Shown: positions 47,844 to 58,004, counted from the first letter of the stretch. The stretch is DNA of 64,000 nt from Pseudomonadota bacterium (GCA_021851325.1 JAJZDZ010000005.1:62001-126000), one strand, 5' to 3'. A program made the numbers and translations. Notes: generated by a model not told the origin, from the sequence alone.

Positions 47844-50531
47844 ATGAACCTCCTCGTCGTCGAATCTCCCGCCAAAGCCAAGACCATCAACAAATATCTG
47901 GGTTCGGGATACAAAGTCCTGGCCAGCTTCGGGCATATCCGTGACTTGCCGGCCAAGGATGGCTCGGTGCGGCCGGACGAGGACTTCTCCATGAGCTGGG
48001 AAGTCGATGGGCGGGCGCAGAAACGCATCAAGGACATCGCTGACGCGGTCAAAAGTGCCGACAAGCTCATCCTCGCCACCGACCCCGACCGGGAGGGCGA
48101 GGCCATTTCCTGGCATGTGCTCGAGGTTCTGAGATCCCGACACGCGCTCAAGGATAAGCCGGTCGAACGCGTTGTTTTCAACGCCATCACCAAATCTGCC
48201 GTCCTCGAGGCGATTGCCCATCCGCGGCAGATCAACGAGGAACTCGTTGACGCCTATCTCGCCCGCCGGGCGCTCGATTACCTCGTTGGCTTCAACCTGT
48301 CGCCCGTACTGTGGCGCAAGCTGCCGGGGGCACGTTCGGCCGGACGCGTGCAATCGGTCGCGCTGCGACTGATCTGTGAACGTGAAGCGGAAATCGAAGC
48401 CTTCAAGCCACAGGAGTACTGGACTGTTGATGCCGAGATGCAGGCGGCAGCCGGATCCTTCACCGCTCATCTCACCCATCTCGAAGGCAAGAAACTCGAG
48501 CGTCTTGGTCTCAGTTCGCAGTCACAAGCGGACGCCGCCGTACGCGCCATCAACGCCCAGCGTTTCCAGGTTGGCAGTGTCGAGCGTAAACCCGTCAAGC
48601 GTCACCCGGCACCGGCCTTTATTACCTCCACGTTGCAGATGGAAGCTTCGCGCAAGCTCGGGTTTGCCGCCAAACGCACCATGCAGATCGCGCAGGCCCT
48701 CTATGAAGGCGTCGATTTGGACGGCGAGACCGTCGGCCTCATCACCTATATGCGAACCGACGGCGTGCAGATGGCTGGTGAGGCCATTACCGAAGCTCGT
48801 TCGTTCATTGCCAGCAATTACGGCGAACGCTATCTGCCTAAAGCTCCACGCGTCTATACCTCCAAAGCCAAAAACGCCCAGGAGGCCCACGAAGCGATCC
48901 GGCCAACCAGCTTTGGGCGGCTGCCCGAACAGGTTCGCCGCCATCTCGATGCCGACCAGGCCAAGCTCTACGAGCTGATCTGGAAGCGAGCCGTTGCCAG
49001 CCAGATGGAATCAGCCGAACTCGAGCGCACGACCGTCGACGCGGTCAGCGCGGACGGCAAGATCGTGCTGCGGGCAAGCGGCTCGGTGACGCTATTTGAT
49101 GGCTTTCTGACGCTCTATCAGGAAGGCAAGGACGATGAGACGGATGAAGACAGCACCCGCCTGCCCCCCGTCAAGGAAGGTGAAGGGCTGAAGGTCGAGC
49201 GTCTTCTTCCGGCACAGCACTTTACCGAACCCCCACCGCGCTATTCCGAGGCAAGCCTGGTACGCAAGCTTGAGGAGCTGGGCATCGGCAGACCCTCAAC
49301 CTATGCCTCGATCCTGTCGACACTGCGTGACCGCGCCTATGTGCGGATGGACAAGAACCGCTTCATACCGGAAGACAAGGGACGGCTTGTCACAAGCTTT
49401 CTCAGTAGTTTTTTCGGACATTATGTCGAATACAGCTTTACCGCAGATCTTGAGGAAAAGCTTGACGAAGTCTCTGCCGGCACGCTGGGCTGGAAGACAT
49501 TGCTGCGCGATTTCTGGAATGGCTTTTCCGCCGCTATCGCTGAAACCAAGGACCTCAAGATTTCGGATGTCATTCACGCCCTCAACGAAATTTTAGGCCC
49601 CCACATCTTTCCGGTCTCCAAACCAGGTGAGGATCCGCGCCGCTGTCCCTCCTGTGCGTCTGGCGAACTCTCGCTCAAACTGGGCAAATTCGGCGCCTTT
49701 GTCGGCTGCTCCAATTATCCCCAATGCCGCTATACCCGCCAGCTCGGGCAGAGCGCAGAGGAAGCCGGAGATGGCCAGCCGAAGGAGCTGGGCCTCGACC
49801 CGCAAACCGACAAACCCATAAGCTTGCGCGTCGGTCGCTTCGGCCCCTTCGTCCAGCGTGGTGACGGCGACAAGCCCAAGCGCGCCGGTATCCCCAAGGG
49901 CGTGGATACCAGCGATGTCGATCTTGACTACGCGCTCAAACTACTCGCGCTTCCCCGTGAGATCGGCATCCACCCCGAGACCGGAAAGGAAATCAAAGCC
50001 AACTTTGGCCGCTTTGGTCCCTATGTGGTTCACGACGGTCAGTTTGCCTCGCTCGAAAGCGCGGAAGATGTATTTACGGTCGGTCTGAATCGGGCTGTGA
50101 CCTTGCTGGCCGAGAAGAAGGCTCGCGCACCCGCTCGACGTGGCCCTGAACCCTTAAAGGAGCTGGGACCGCACCCTAAATCCGGAGCGCTCATCAAGCT
50201 CATGCGCGGTCGTTTCGGTCCCTATGTGACGGACGGCACCGTCAACGCCACCATTCCCAAGCAGACCGATCCCTTGAGCCTCGAACTCACCGACGCCGTG
50301 GCACTCATTGACGCCCGAGCCGGCAAGGGCGGCGGAACAGCAGCGCGCAGAAAAGCGAGCAGCAAGGCAGCCTCCACCACAGGTGCCCGCGGCAAGAAGG
50401 CTGGCGAAGGCACAAAGTCCGCAACCAAGGCCAAGGCCACGGGTAAGAAGCCGAGCCCTGCCAAGAAGACCGCAGCACGCACCAAACGCAGTACCGGACC
50501 CGCAGGCAAAAAGGCTGCAGCAGGAGGTTAG
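47844..50531 (+). CDS. topA: DNA topoisomerase I
   Basis: 895 residues. The Toprim domain starts at the N-terminus (NLLVVESPAKAKTINKYLG and ATDPDREGEAISWHV). The DNA-breaking tyrosine is in GLITYMRTDGVQM. One four-cysteine zinc ribbon (CPSCASGELSLKLGKFGAFVGC then PQCRY) is followed by three Cys-free Topo-type repeats of the GRFGPYV kind. A Lys/Ala-rich tail of about 60 residues, reminiscent of the H1-like protein, ends the chain. It relaxes negative supercoils. rnr follows immediately. Confidence 0.97.
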   Translation: MNLLVVESPAKAKTINKYLGSGYKVLASFGHIRDLPAKDGSVRPDEDFSMSWEVDGRAQKRIKDIADAVKSADKLILATDPDREGEAISWHVLEVLRSRHALKDKPVERVVFNAITKSAVLEAIAHPRQINEELVDAYLARRALDYLVGFNLSPVLWRKLPGARSAGRVQSVALRLICEREAEIEAFKPQEYWTVDAEMQAAAGSFTAHLTHLEGKKLERLGLSSQSQADAAVRAINAQRFQVGSVERKPVKRHPAPAFITSTLQMEASRKLGFAAKRTMQIAQALYEGVDLDGETVGLITYMRTDGVQMAGEAITEARSFIASNYGERYLPKAPRVYTSKAKNAQEAHEAIRPTSFGRLPEQVRRHLDADQAKLYELIWKRAVASQMESAELERTTVDAVSADGKIVLRASGSVTLFDGFLTLYQEGKDDETDEDSTRLPPVKEGEGLKVERLLPAQHFTEPPPRYSEASLVRKLEELGIGRPSTYASILSTLRDRAYVRMDKNRFIPEDKGRLVTSFLSSFFGHYVEYSFTADLEEKLDEVSAGTLGWKTLLRDFWNGFSAAIAETKDLKISDVIHALNEILGPHIFPVSKPGEDPRRCPSCASGELSLKLGKFGAFVGCSNYPQCRYTRQLGQSAEEAGDGQPKELGLDPQTDKPISLRVGRFGPFVQRGDGDKPKRAGIPKGVDTSDVDLDYALKLLALPREIGIHPETGKEIKANFGRFGPYVVHDGQFASLESAEDVFTVGLNRAVTLLAEKKARAPARRGPEPLKELGPHPKSGALIKLMRGRFGPYVTDGTVNATIPKQTDPLSLELTDAVALIDARAGKGGGTAARRKASSKAASTTGARGKKAGEGTKSATKAKATGKKPSPAKKTAARTKRSTGPAGKKAAAGG

Positions 50532-50532
50532 T

Positions 50533-52773
50533 TTGGCGCGCAGAAGCAAGAATGATGCTTCACCGCCTCTCGACAAGGCGCGCGTCGTTGAGCTGCTCAG
50601 CCTGCATCCGCTTTATGGCAAGCGCGAAATCGCGCGCGACCTGGGTTTGAAGGGGAGCGCGCGTATCGCCCTCAAGCGTATCCTGCGTGAACTCGAGGAA
50701 GAAGGCACCATCGCGCGCGGCCGTGGCAAGAGCTATCTCAAGGCCGGTACCCTTCCCCCCGTAGGCGTGCTGGAAATCGTCGGCCAGGACGCAGACGGCG
50801 AATTGCTGGCACGGCCGCAGCACTGGGACCAGGCGAGCCCTCCGCCCCGCATTCTGGTTATGCCGGGCCGGGACGATCAGGGACCGGCGCTCGGCATTGG
50901 CGAGCGCATTCTCGCGCGCCTGCGCGAAGCCGAAGGTGGTTATGAAGCACGTCTGATCAAACGTCTGGGTGCAAGCGTTCACCGTCTGCTCGGGGTTTAT
51001 CATGCCGGAGCACGCGGGAACGGTCGTATCGCGCCGATCGATCGCAAGAGCAAATATGAACTCGTCGTCGCCGAAAAGGATGCCGGCGGCGCACGCTCCA
51101 ACGAGTTGGTGATGGCCGAACCCCTGGCGGGCCGCGAGCATGGCGTGCCACGCGCGCGTGTCATTGAGCGGCTGGGCTCGATGAGCGAACCCAGAACCGT
51201 CAGTCTCATCGCAATCCATGCTCACAATATTCCGACCGAATTCTCGCCAGACGCCCTCGATGAAGCCATCCGTGCGCGATCCGTCGGTCTGAAAGGGCGC
51301 ACCGACCTACGTACCATTCCCTTCGTCACCATCGACCCCGAGGACGCCCGCGATCACGATGATGCGGTATGGGCAGGACCAGATTCCGACGCCAGCAATG
51401 TCGGTGGTCACGTGGTGATGGTCGCGATTGCCGACGTGGCTCACTATGTCAAACCAGGTTCCGCACTCGACCGCGAAGCCTTCAAGCGAGGCAACTCGGC
51501 GTATTTTCCGGACCGTGTAGTTCCCATGCTGCCCGAAAAATTGTCTGCCGATCTGTGCTCGCTCCATGAAGGCGTGGAGCGACCATGCCTCGCCGTGCGC
51601 ATGGCCTTCAACGCCGACGGCCGCAAACTACGTCACGAATTTTTCCGCGGCCTGATGAAATCCGCCGCCTCCCTGACCTATGGCCAAGCCCAGCGTGCCT
51701 TCGACGGCCATGCAGATGATCTGGACACCTCCATCAAGGCAACCTTAAGCGCGCTGTGGCAGAGCTATCACTGCCTTGCCCGTGCCCGCGACAAACGTGA
51801 TCCGCTTGATCTCGACCTGCCAGAACGGCGGATCGTACTCGGCGCGGATGGCAAGATCAGCTCGATCGCGTTCCGCGAGCGCATCGAATCCATGCGCCTG
51901 ATCGAAGAGTTTATGATCCTCGCCAATGTCTGCGCCGCCGAATCGCTTGAAAGACATCGCGTCCCGCCCATCTACCGGGTGCACGAAGCCCCCTCACACG
52001 AAAAGCTTTATGCATTCGCCGATTACCTGCGCACCATCGGCATCAATTTCGCCAAAGGTCAGGTGGTCAAGCCCGGCACCTTCAATCGTATCCTGAAGCA
52101 GGTCAGAAATGGCCCCCATGCCGAGGTGCTTAATGAGGTGATCCTGCGTACCCAGTCACAGGCCATCTATGCACCAGACAATATCGGGCACTTTGGGCTC
52201 AATCTCACCCATTACGCCCACTTTACCTCACCGATCCGCCGCTATGCCGATCTTGTCGTTCATAGGGGGCTCATCCGCGCCCTCAACCTTGGCAAGGATG
52301 GGCTCGCCGATGCCGAGGTCACACGACTGGCCGAGATCGCCGAACACATTTCCATGACCGAGCGCCGGGCCATGGCCGCGGAACGCGATTCGGTCGATCG
52401 CTATGTGGCGGCATTCATGGAAGAACGTGTTGGTGCCAGCTTCCCTGCACGCATCACCGGTGTCACCCGGTTCGGCCTATTCGTGCGTCTGGCCGAAACC
52501 GGCGCCGAAGGGCTGGTGCCCGTGCGCTCCCTCGGCTTCGAATACTTTCGTCACGATGAGCGCCAGCATGCCCTCATCGGCGAGCGCAGCCGCACGACCT
52601 TTCGGCTGGGCGAAAGCCTGATGGTTCGCCTCGTCGAAGCTGCTCCACTGACCGGTGGGCTCAGGTTCGAGATCATCGCCAGCGACGAGCAGTCTGGCCG
52701 CACGCCCCCAAGCGCCAAGGCAAGGCCGACCAAAGGCAAAAAGCAGCACGCCGCGCGCAAATCGCGATCTTGA
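50533..52773 (+). CDS. rnr: Ribonuclease R
   Basis: 746 residues from a TTG at 50533, chosen because GGAGG stands five bases upstream; the frame continues into topA but is not plausible there. An N-terminal helix-turn-helix, cold-shock domains, the RNB catalytic domain with the aspartate cluster in IDPEDARDHDDAVW, and a C-terminal S1 domain (PARITGVTRFGLFVRL) are all present. The Lys/Arg-rich tail helps unwind duplexes. RNase R degrades structured RNA 3' to 5'. The gap to topA is one base. Confidence 0.96.
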   Translation: MARRSKNDASPPLDKARVVELLSLHPLYGKREIARDLGLKGSARIALKRILRELEEEGTIARGRGKSYLKAGTLPPVGVLEIVGQDADGELLARPQHWDQASPPPRILVMPGRDDQGPALGIGERILARLREAEGGYEARLIKRLGASVHRLLGVYHAGARGNGRIAPIDRKSKYELVVAEKDAGGARSNELVMAEPLAGREHGVPRARVIERLGSMSEPRTVSLIAIHAHNIPTEFSPDALDEAIRARSVGLKGRTDLRTIPFVTIDPEDARDHDDAVWAGPDSDASNVGGHVVMVAIADVAHYVKPGSALDREAFKRGNSAYFPDRVVPMLPEKLSADLCSLHEGVERPCLAVRMAFNADGRKLRHEFFRGLMKSAASLTYGQAQRAFDGHADDLDTSIKATLSALWQSYHCLARARDKRDPLDLDLPERRIVLGADGKISSIAFRERIESMRLIEEFMILANVCAAESLERHRVPPIYRVHEAPSHEKLYAFADYLRTIGINFAKGQVVKPGTFNRILKQVRNGPHAEVLNEVILRTQSQAIYAPDNIGHFGLNLTHYAHFTSPIRRYADLVVHRGLIRALNLGKDGLADAEVTRLAEIAEHISMTERRAMAAERDSVDRYVAAFMEERVGASFPARITGVTRFGLFVRLAETGAEGLVPVRSLGFEYFRHDERQHALIGERSRTTFRLGESLMVRLVEAAPLTGGLRFEIIASDEQSGRTPPSAKARPTKGKKQHAARKSRS

Positions 52774-52821
52774 GGAAAGCTGCGTCTGGACCTTGGACCA
52801 GTCCTCCTGCGATAACAGGCC

Positions 52822-53520
52822 ATGAGCAATCCCGATCCGATTACCAGCATGTTTGACAAGGACGAGGTGATCGTTCCCAAACGGCTGCGTCCCAAGGATG
52901 CCGCAACCTTAATACTTGTACGTCGTGAGCGCGACGTGGTGCGCGTCTTGATGGGACAGCGACATGGCAGCATGGCATTCATGGCCGGCAAGTATGTTTT
53001 TCCTGGCGGCCGCATGGACCTCTGCGATCTGCGCCTCACCACCCAATCTGACCTGCGGAGCACCGAAGCCCTGAAACTGGGTCCGAAGGGGCGCGGTCTT
53101 GCCCTTGCTGCGATCCGCGAGACTTTCGAGGAAACCGGAATTCTGGTCGGCCGGCCGGCAGAGCAGGCGCCGCGCACGCGCGCACCAAGCTGGGCCCGCT
53201 TCTTTGCGCAGGGCGTCGTCCCTGAGCTTTCGCAACTCAGCTTTATCGGCCGTGCCATCACCCCGCCCAACCGCACCCGCCGCTTTGATGCCCGCTTCTT
53301 CATGGCCGACGCCAGCGCCATCGCACATGAACGCACGCGTGAGAGCAATGAACTCCTCACCCCCTGTTGGGTCACCCTGGCAGAAGCACGCGCCCTGGAT
53401 CTGCCCTCGATAACGCGCCGCATGCTGGATGAGGTGGAAGCGCGCGTTTCGGGCGAGCCTGCCCGCCCCATTCCGTTTTTCCGCTTCCGTCACGGCAAGG
53501 CCCAGGTCGATTTGCTGTGA
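52822..53520 (+). CDS. NUDIX hydrolase
   Basis: 232 residues. The NUDIX box is split by an insertion of about 30 residues: YVFPGGRMD is followed later by ALAAIRETFEETGIL, which contains the REXXEE core. This matches the larger NUDT19/RNA-pyrophosphohydrolase-like bacterial branch rather than small MutT proteins. Substrates in the family include CoA derivatives and nucleotide diphosphates; the one here is unknown. It ends with GTGA overlapping the MFS gene. Confidence 0.9.
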   Translation: MSNPDPITSMFDKDEVIVPKRLRPKDAATLILVRRERDVVRVLMGQRHGSMAFMAGKYVFPGGRMDLCDLRLTTQSDLRSTEALKLGPKGRGLALAAIRETFEETGILVGRPAEQAPRTRAPSWARFFAQGVVPELSQLSFIGRAITPPNRTRRFDARFFMADASAIAHERTRESNELLTPCWVTLAEARALDLPSITRRMLDEVEARVSGEPARPIPFFRFRHGKAQVDLL

Positions 53521-54656
53521 GCGCACCGCGTACAGGCCTCCTCGCCATCCTCTTGACGATCAGTGTCTACGGCATCGGCATGGGACTGACGCTGCCGCTG
53601 CTGAGCCTGACCCTCGAAGGCATGGGGGTATCGGGCACCCTCAACGGTTTGAACCTCGCGACCGGCGGCTTGGCAGCACTGCTCCTCACGCCCTTGATGC
53701 CTGCCGGGATCGCGCGGTTTGGCGCTGCCCAGTTCATGGCCACGGCGCTCGCCTGTGCGGCATCCGCCCTGCTCTGCCTCCACTTTGTCTCCTCGCTGTG
53801 GGCCTGGTTTCCCATCCGTTTTGTCCTGTCGGCGAGCCTGAACGGACTGTTTGTTGCCACTGAATTCTGGATCAACGCCATCGCCGATGAAAGCAATCGC
53901 GGCCGCTATGTGGCGCTCTATTCGATCTGTCTGACCGGCAGCTACGCCTTAGGCCCCGTGCTGCTGCAAATCATTGGCACTTCGGGTCTGGCGCCCTTTG
54001 CCGCCGGTTCCGTGCTCATGGTTTCGGCGATTGTTCCGATCGCGCTCGCCCACAAACATGCGCCCAGGACGACAGCGCCGGCCGGTCATCGCGCCGTCTT
54101 CCGCATCCTGAAAGAGGCGCCGGTGGCCTTCGCTGCCGCCGCCGTGTTCGGCGCCATCGATGTCGGAATGGCCGGCCTGCTTCCGGTCTATGCCGTCCGT
54201 CAGGGCTATAGCGACGCCCATGCAGCGCTCGCAGTGTCAGCTTTGTCCGTGGGCGCCCTGCTGCTGCAGTTTCCATTAGGCTGGCTCGCCGATCGCATGG
54301 CGAGGGAGCGCCTTCTGGCCCTGTGTGCCGGCTGCGGGATCATCGGCGCGGCGCTCACCCCGCTTGCGGTCAGCAATCCCGTCACCTTTTATCTCGTTCT
54401 GATCCTGTGGGGCGGTATCGTGCTCGGCATTTACACGGTAGCCCTGACGCTTTTGGGCGAGCGCTTTTCAGGTCCCGCGATGGCCACTGCCAACGCCGCT
54501 TTCGTCATGTCCTATTGTCTGGGTCTTCTCGGCGGTCCCGCCCTCGAAGGCGCGGCCCTGCAGATTTGGAATCCCCAGGGTCTTGTCGTTGTCCTCGGCG
54601 GTATCTGCGCCGGCTATTTTGGCTTTCTGATCCTGCGCCGTCCCCTCGCGGCGTGA
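53517..54656 (+). CDS. MFS transporter, YcaD-like
   Basis: 379 residues, 12 predicted helices with a short central loop. LATGGLAALLLTPLMPAGIARFGAAQ, FVATEFWINAIADESNRGRYVALYS and GLLPVYAVRQGYSDAHAAL resemble the YcaD/AraJ-like branch. Substrate unknown. It begins with GTG inside the NUDIX stop codon. Its last 189 bp are also open on the opposite strand, as the tail of the TMEM175-like frame. Confidence 0.88.
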   Translation: MSAPRTGLLAILLTISVYGIGMGLTLPLLSLTLEGMGVSGTLNGLNLATGGLAALLLTPLMPAGIARFGAAQFMATALACAASALLCLHFVSSLWAWFPIRFVLSASLNGLFVATEFWINAIADESNRGRYVALYSICLTGSYALGPVLLQIIGTSGLAPFAAGSVLMVSAIVPIALAHKHAPRTTAPAGHRAVFRILKEAPVAFAAAAVFGAIDVGMAGLLPVYAVRQGYSDAHAALAVSALSVGALLLQFPLGWLADRMARERLLALCAGCGIIGAALTPLAVSNPVTFYLVLILWGGIVLGIYTVALTLLGERFSGPAMATANAAFVMSYCLGLLGGPALEGAALQIWNPQGLVVVLGGICAGYFGFLILRRPLAA

Positions 54657-55238
54657 GGACTCCCCGCCCGCCATGACCCGCTCGATCCGGCGATCCGGCA
54701 CCAGCCAGAGCAGGGCAACAAGGCCGTACATGGCAACGGCGAGCAAGGGCAGCCATTGCGCCACGAGCACCGCAGCCAAGTAGAACCCGAGGGAGGCCTT
54801 GTCCTTGAAGCCGGTTCCCAAGGCCTCGGCAAGAGAGGCGTGCTCATGGCGGCGGCGCAGGATCGCCTGCTCGAGCAGCAGATAGGCGAGCGCACAAAGC
54901 AGCAGCAGCAGACCATAGACGAGCGTGGGAAGGGGGGCGAGAAAATGGCGCCCCTGCCAAGCGGTCGCCACCGGCAGCAGCGACAGCCAAAACAGCAGGT
55001 TGGCGTTAGCCCAAAGGATCAACCCATCAACCCGGCGGACCAGTTGGAACAGGTGGTGGTGGTTGTTCCAGTAGATCGCTACGTATAGGAAACTGAGCAC
55101 ATAGGCGACAAATCCGGGCCAAAGCTGGCCAAGATCAGTGAGGCTGGAGCCAACCGGCAGCTTCAGTTCCAGCACCATGATGGTGATGATGATGGCAATC
55201 ACCCCATCGGTGAAAGCCGTCAGCCGTGCCGTACCCAT
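54468..55238 (-). CDS. TMEM175-family potassium channel-like protein with long C-terminal extension
   Basis: 256 residues from the ATG at 55238. The pore-lining first helix has the family form [21 protein letters not shown] (canonical FSDxxFA), and six helices follow, ending near VPDRRIERV at about residue 192. Family members usually stop about there. Here the frame continues about 64 more hydrophilic residues, all antisense to the end of the MFS gene. The extension may be untranslated in effect or truly appended; no stop separates them. Bacterial TMEM175 proteins are potassium-selective channels. Confidence 0.85.
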   Translation of the reverse strand: MGTARLTAFTDGVIAIIITIMVLELKLPVGSSLTDLGQLWPGFVAYVLSFLYVAIYWNNHHHLFQLVRRVDGLILWANANLLFWLSLLPVATAWQGRHFLAPLPTLVYGLLLLLCALAYLLLEQAILRRRHEHASLAEALGTGFKDKASLGFYLAAVLVAQWLPLLAVAMYGLVALLWLVPDRRIERVMAGGESSRREGTAQDQKAKIAGADTAEDNDKTLGIPNLQGRAFEGGTAEKTQTIGHDESGVGSGHRGT

Positions 55239-55351
55239 GGATTGCGCCCCTGCTCCGCCCGGCCACGGTGGGTCCAAAGGCCCGGCTTGACAAGCGGGCG
55301 CGCGTGGGTAGCTTACGCCCCCTTCGGCACCTGTTTTGGAAAGATGGCCCT

Positions 55352-55519
55352 ATGGCGAAGCCCACCACGGCGAAGATCAGATTGAACAGCTCGGGCGACA
55401 CCGGGTTTTTCTACGTGACCAAAAAGAACACCCGCACGATGACCGAGAAGTTCTCGATCAAGAAATATGACCCCGTGCTGCGCAAGCACGTGGAATTCAA
55501 GGAAGGCAAAATAAAGTAA
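55352..55519 (+). CDS. rpmG: 50S ribosomal protein L33
   Basis: 55 residues, the normal length: [20 protein letters not shown] then [20 protein letters not shown] and [15 protein letters not shown]. The zinc cysteines of the C+ form are absent, so it is the C- type that does not bind zinc. It stands alone between the divergent TMEM175 gene and a terminator. Confidence 0.97.
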   Translation: MAKPTTAKIRLNSSGDTGFFYVTKKNTRTMTEKFSIKKYDPVLRKHVEFKEGKIK

Positions 55520-55540
55520 ATTCTGCCTCCGGCTGGAAGC

Positions 55541-55568
55541 AAACCCCGCCTCCGGCGGGGTTTTCCTT
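55541..55568 (+). terminator. Rho-independent terminator, probably bidirectional
   Basis: A 7-bp CCCCGCC/GGCGGGG stem (55544-55550 with 55554-55560) with a three-base loop is followed by TTTTCCTTT on the plus strand, ending rpmG. On the minus strand the same hairpin is followed by TTT, so it may also end the convergent hydrolase operon. Confidence 0.85.
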
Positions 55569-55576
55569 TATGACAC

Positions 55577-56476
55577 CTAGCCCCGCCGGCGCGCTTCGAC
55601 CTCGCGCACAAACGGCAGGATCAGCTCCTTGAGCTCGGCAATGACCCCTATGGGCATGTCGTGCCCCCAGCCCTCGATCTCATGATACTGAGCCCCGGTG
55701 ATGCAGGCGGCGGTGTGGCGGCCGGCCTCCGGGCGGATGAGCGTATCGGCACTGCCGTGAAGCACGAGGCTGGGAAGCCGCAGCCCCGTCAGACGTTCGC
55801 TGCGCGCGGGGGCTGCGATGATGGCCGCCCAGTGGCGCAAGGTGCCTTCCGGATAATAGGAGCGGTCATAGCCGGCTCCGACGCTCGCGGCGATGCGCTC
55901 TTCGTCATAGGCGAAGCGAGTTGAGGCGTAGGCTTTTCGCGTCGCGAGCGCATGGGCAATAACCGCCGCGCGGTCGGTGTTTGGTGGGCGACTCGTGAGG
56001 GCAGCCTGCGCTTCCGGCGATGAGGGGGGCAAAGAGCGATCCCCCGTGGTGGAGAAAATCGATATCAGCGAGCGCGCCTTCTCAGGATGATTGAGCGCGA
56101 CGAGTTGGGCAATCATTCCTCCCATCGACGCTCCAGCAATATGCGCGCTGTCAATGCCAAGTGCATCAAGCAGACCGGCCGCGTCACGCGCCATATCGTC
56201 CAGCGTATAGGGAATCGGGACTTTGGCTCCGGCGCTGCGTGCCGCCTGCACAGCCTTGATATCTGGCAGCACACCATCCCATTTCTGACTGAGACCGACG
56301 TCGCGATTGTCAAAGCGGATGACCCTCAGTCCACCGTCCCGCAGCATCTGGTGGAATTCTTCCGGCCATGCCGTCATCTGGGTTCCAAAGCCCATGATGA
56401 GCAGGATCGGCGCGCCGTTTTCAGGGCCGCTTACATCGTATTCAAGCTGCACGCCATCGACGAGGATCTTGGTCAT
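55577..56476 (-). CDS. Alpha/beta hydrolase (tandem paralogue 1)
   Basis: 299 residues. The nucleophile is Ser117 in HIAGASMGGMIAQLVA, the acid is probably Asp in LVLHGSADTLI, and the base is His in IEGWGHDMP. There is no signal peptide. It begins at the last base of the upstream paralogue's stop codon (TGATG). The family includes esterases, lactonases and aclacinomycin methylesterase-like enzymes; the substrate is unknown. Confidence 0.88.
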   Translation of the reverse strand: MTKILVDGVQLEYDVSGPENGAPILLIMGFGTQMTAWPEEFHQMLRDGGLRVIRFDNRDVGLSQKWDGVLPDIKAVQAARSAGAKVPIPYTLDDMARDAAGLLDALGIDSAHIAGASMGGMIAQLVALNHPEKARSLISIFSTTGDRSLPPSSPEAQAALTSRPPNTDRAAVIAHALATRKAYASTRFAYDEERIAASVGAGYDRSYYPEGTLRHWAAIIAAPARSERLTGLRLPSLVLHGSADTLIRPEAGRHTAACITGAQYHEIEGWGHDMPIGVIAELKELILPFVREVEARRRG

Positions 56477-57381
56477 CAGGAGCGAGCCCGCTGTTCGACA
56501 CCGGCAATGAAGTCACCGATCTGTTCGAGATAGACCGGCACCAGCCCGCTTTCAAAGCCATGTCCCATGCCCGGTACCACAACGAGTTCGGCACCGGGGA
56601 TCGCGGCCGCGGTGTCATGACCAGCAGCCAGGGGGATCAGGGGATCGTCGGCACCGTGGATCACCCGGGCAGGCACCCGTACCTTACTGAGAAGTTCATT
56701 GCGTGGCGGTGCGGACAGGATCGCGAGCATCTGCCGACCGATGCCATCCGGATCATAGGGCGCGCGATCCACTTCGCGCGCCACGGTGGCTTCGAGGACG
56801 TCATCGGGCTCGGGAAATCCAGGGCTGCCAATCACCTTCCATACCTTGACGCCGGCGCGAATGCGATCCGGACGCGCGTTGGACGCCGGGGGCGTCGTCA
56901 ATGCGGCCATGGCCTCAGGCTGCGCCGGTGGCAGATCCCGTCGCCCCGTCGTCGACATGATCGAGACCAGGCTGCGAGTCGCCTCGGGATGGTGGACGGC
57001 CACGAGTTGGGCAATCATGCCGCCCATCGAGGCGCCTACGATATGGGCGCTTCCGACGCCAAGCGCCTTGAGAAGCTGAACCGCGTCTTCGGCCATGTCA
57101 TCAAGACTATAGGGCGCCGCGACTTGGCCACCCGTCATGGCTGCCGCCATGGCACTGGCCAAATCGGGCTTTCCCAGTTCCTCCAGATGGCTCGACAGTC
57201 CGATGTCGCGATTGTCGAAGCGGATGACGTAATGTCCGCGCCCTGCCAGCCCCTGACAGAGGGCGTCCGGCCACATCGTCATCTGTGCCGAGAAGCCCAT
57301 GATGAGTAGAACTGCCGGATCTGTGGCCTGCCCGAAAGTCTCGTATTCAAAGCGAAGTCCATTGGCGGTGATCTGCGGCAT
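56476..57381 (-). CDS. Alpha/beta hydrolase (tandem paralogue 2)
   Basis: 301 residues, clearly related to its downstream neighbour along the whole length: both have LLIMGF, the VIRFDNRD turn, a SLDDMA-type loop and the HIxGASMGGMIAQLVA nucleophile elbow. Ser118, Asp in RVIHGADDPLI and His in PGMGHGFES form the triad. An AGGA ribosome-binding site precedes the ATG. It is the first gene of a two-gene operon. Confidence 0.88.
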   Translation of the reverse strand: MPQITANGLRFEYETFGQATDPAVLLIMGFSAQMTMWPDALCQGLAGRGHYVIRFDNRDIGLSSHLEELGKPDLASAMAAAMTGGQVAAPYSLDDMAEDAVQLLKALGVGSAHIVGASMGGMIAQLVAVHHPEATRSLVSIMSTTGRRDLPPAQPEAMAALTTPPASNARPDRIRAGVKVWKVIGSPGFPEPDDVLEATVAREVDRAPYDPDGIGRQMLAILSAPPRNELLSKVRVPARVIHGADDPLIPLAAGHDTAAAIPGAELVVVPGMGHGFESGLVPVYLEQIGDFIAGVEQRARS

Positions 57382-58004
57382 TGGTGTTCCTGTTCGATGT
57401 TGATGCCAAGAGAGCTTAGCAGGCTTGACCGTCCGCTTGACAAGTCATGATCCCCGGGCCGTGAAAGTTGGGGAATTTGCAAGCAGAACCCCTTCCTACA
57501 CGCACGCAGCTGTGCTTGCCGCGACCGGCACGATACAACATAGTGCCACGAGGTAAGATGCAGGGCTCTGGACCGAAATCCGGCACGAGCAGGCTGATGA
57601 TGCCCGAAATGGCCATCTGGCGTCCCGCGTTACCTGGTGGCGCGGTGAGGTGTCTGGCTTGGCGAACAGGGCGGTGAAACAGGCTTTGCGACTGGCATAT
57701 GCTGGGCTCGAAACCAGCCTGGCTGTGGACCGCGCCAATGGTCACAGACCCGCGCCTGTCACGCGACCAGTCCGCTTAAACCCAGTGGAGGGCAGCGGGG
57801 CGTTGACAGACCTCGGAGCGGCTCAGGCAAAGGTGCCAGGGCAGCAAAAAGCGCGGCAGCCCTCCTGCGGCTGCGGCGCGACCGTGGGACGCCGCGCCAG
57901 GTTGAAGTGTGCACCAGCCTTTCCCACCCTGTCCGCCCATCCAACAAACGCAATGCGCCCGCTGACCCGCTGCAACCGTGGAGACCCGGGCGCCAGGAGC
58001 CTCG
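57382..58004. other. Intergenic region, no gene seen
   Basis: 623 bp between divergent hydrolase and glpD genes. Short frames occur on both strands but none looks like protein. A TTGACA lies near 57804 on the plus strand, without a clear -10 box, and GC-rich inverted repeats occur around 57870-57900. The region should carry the promoters of both operons and could hold a regulator binding site or small RNA I do not recognise. Confidence 0.5.
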
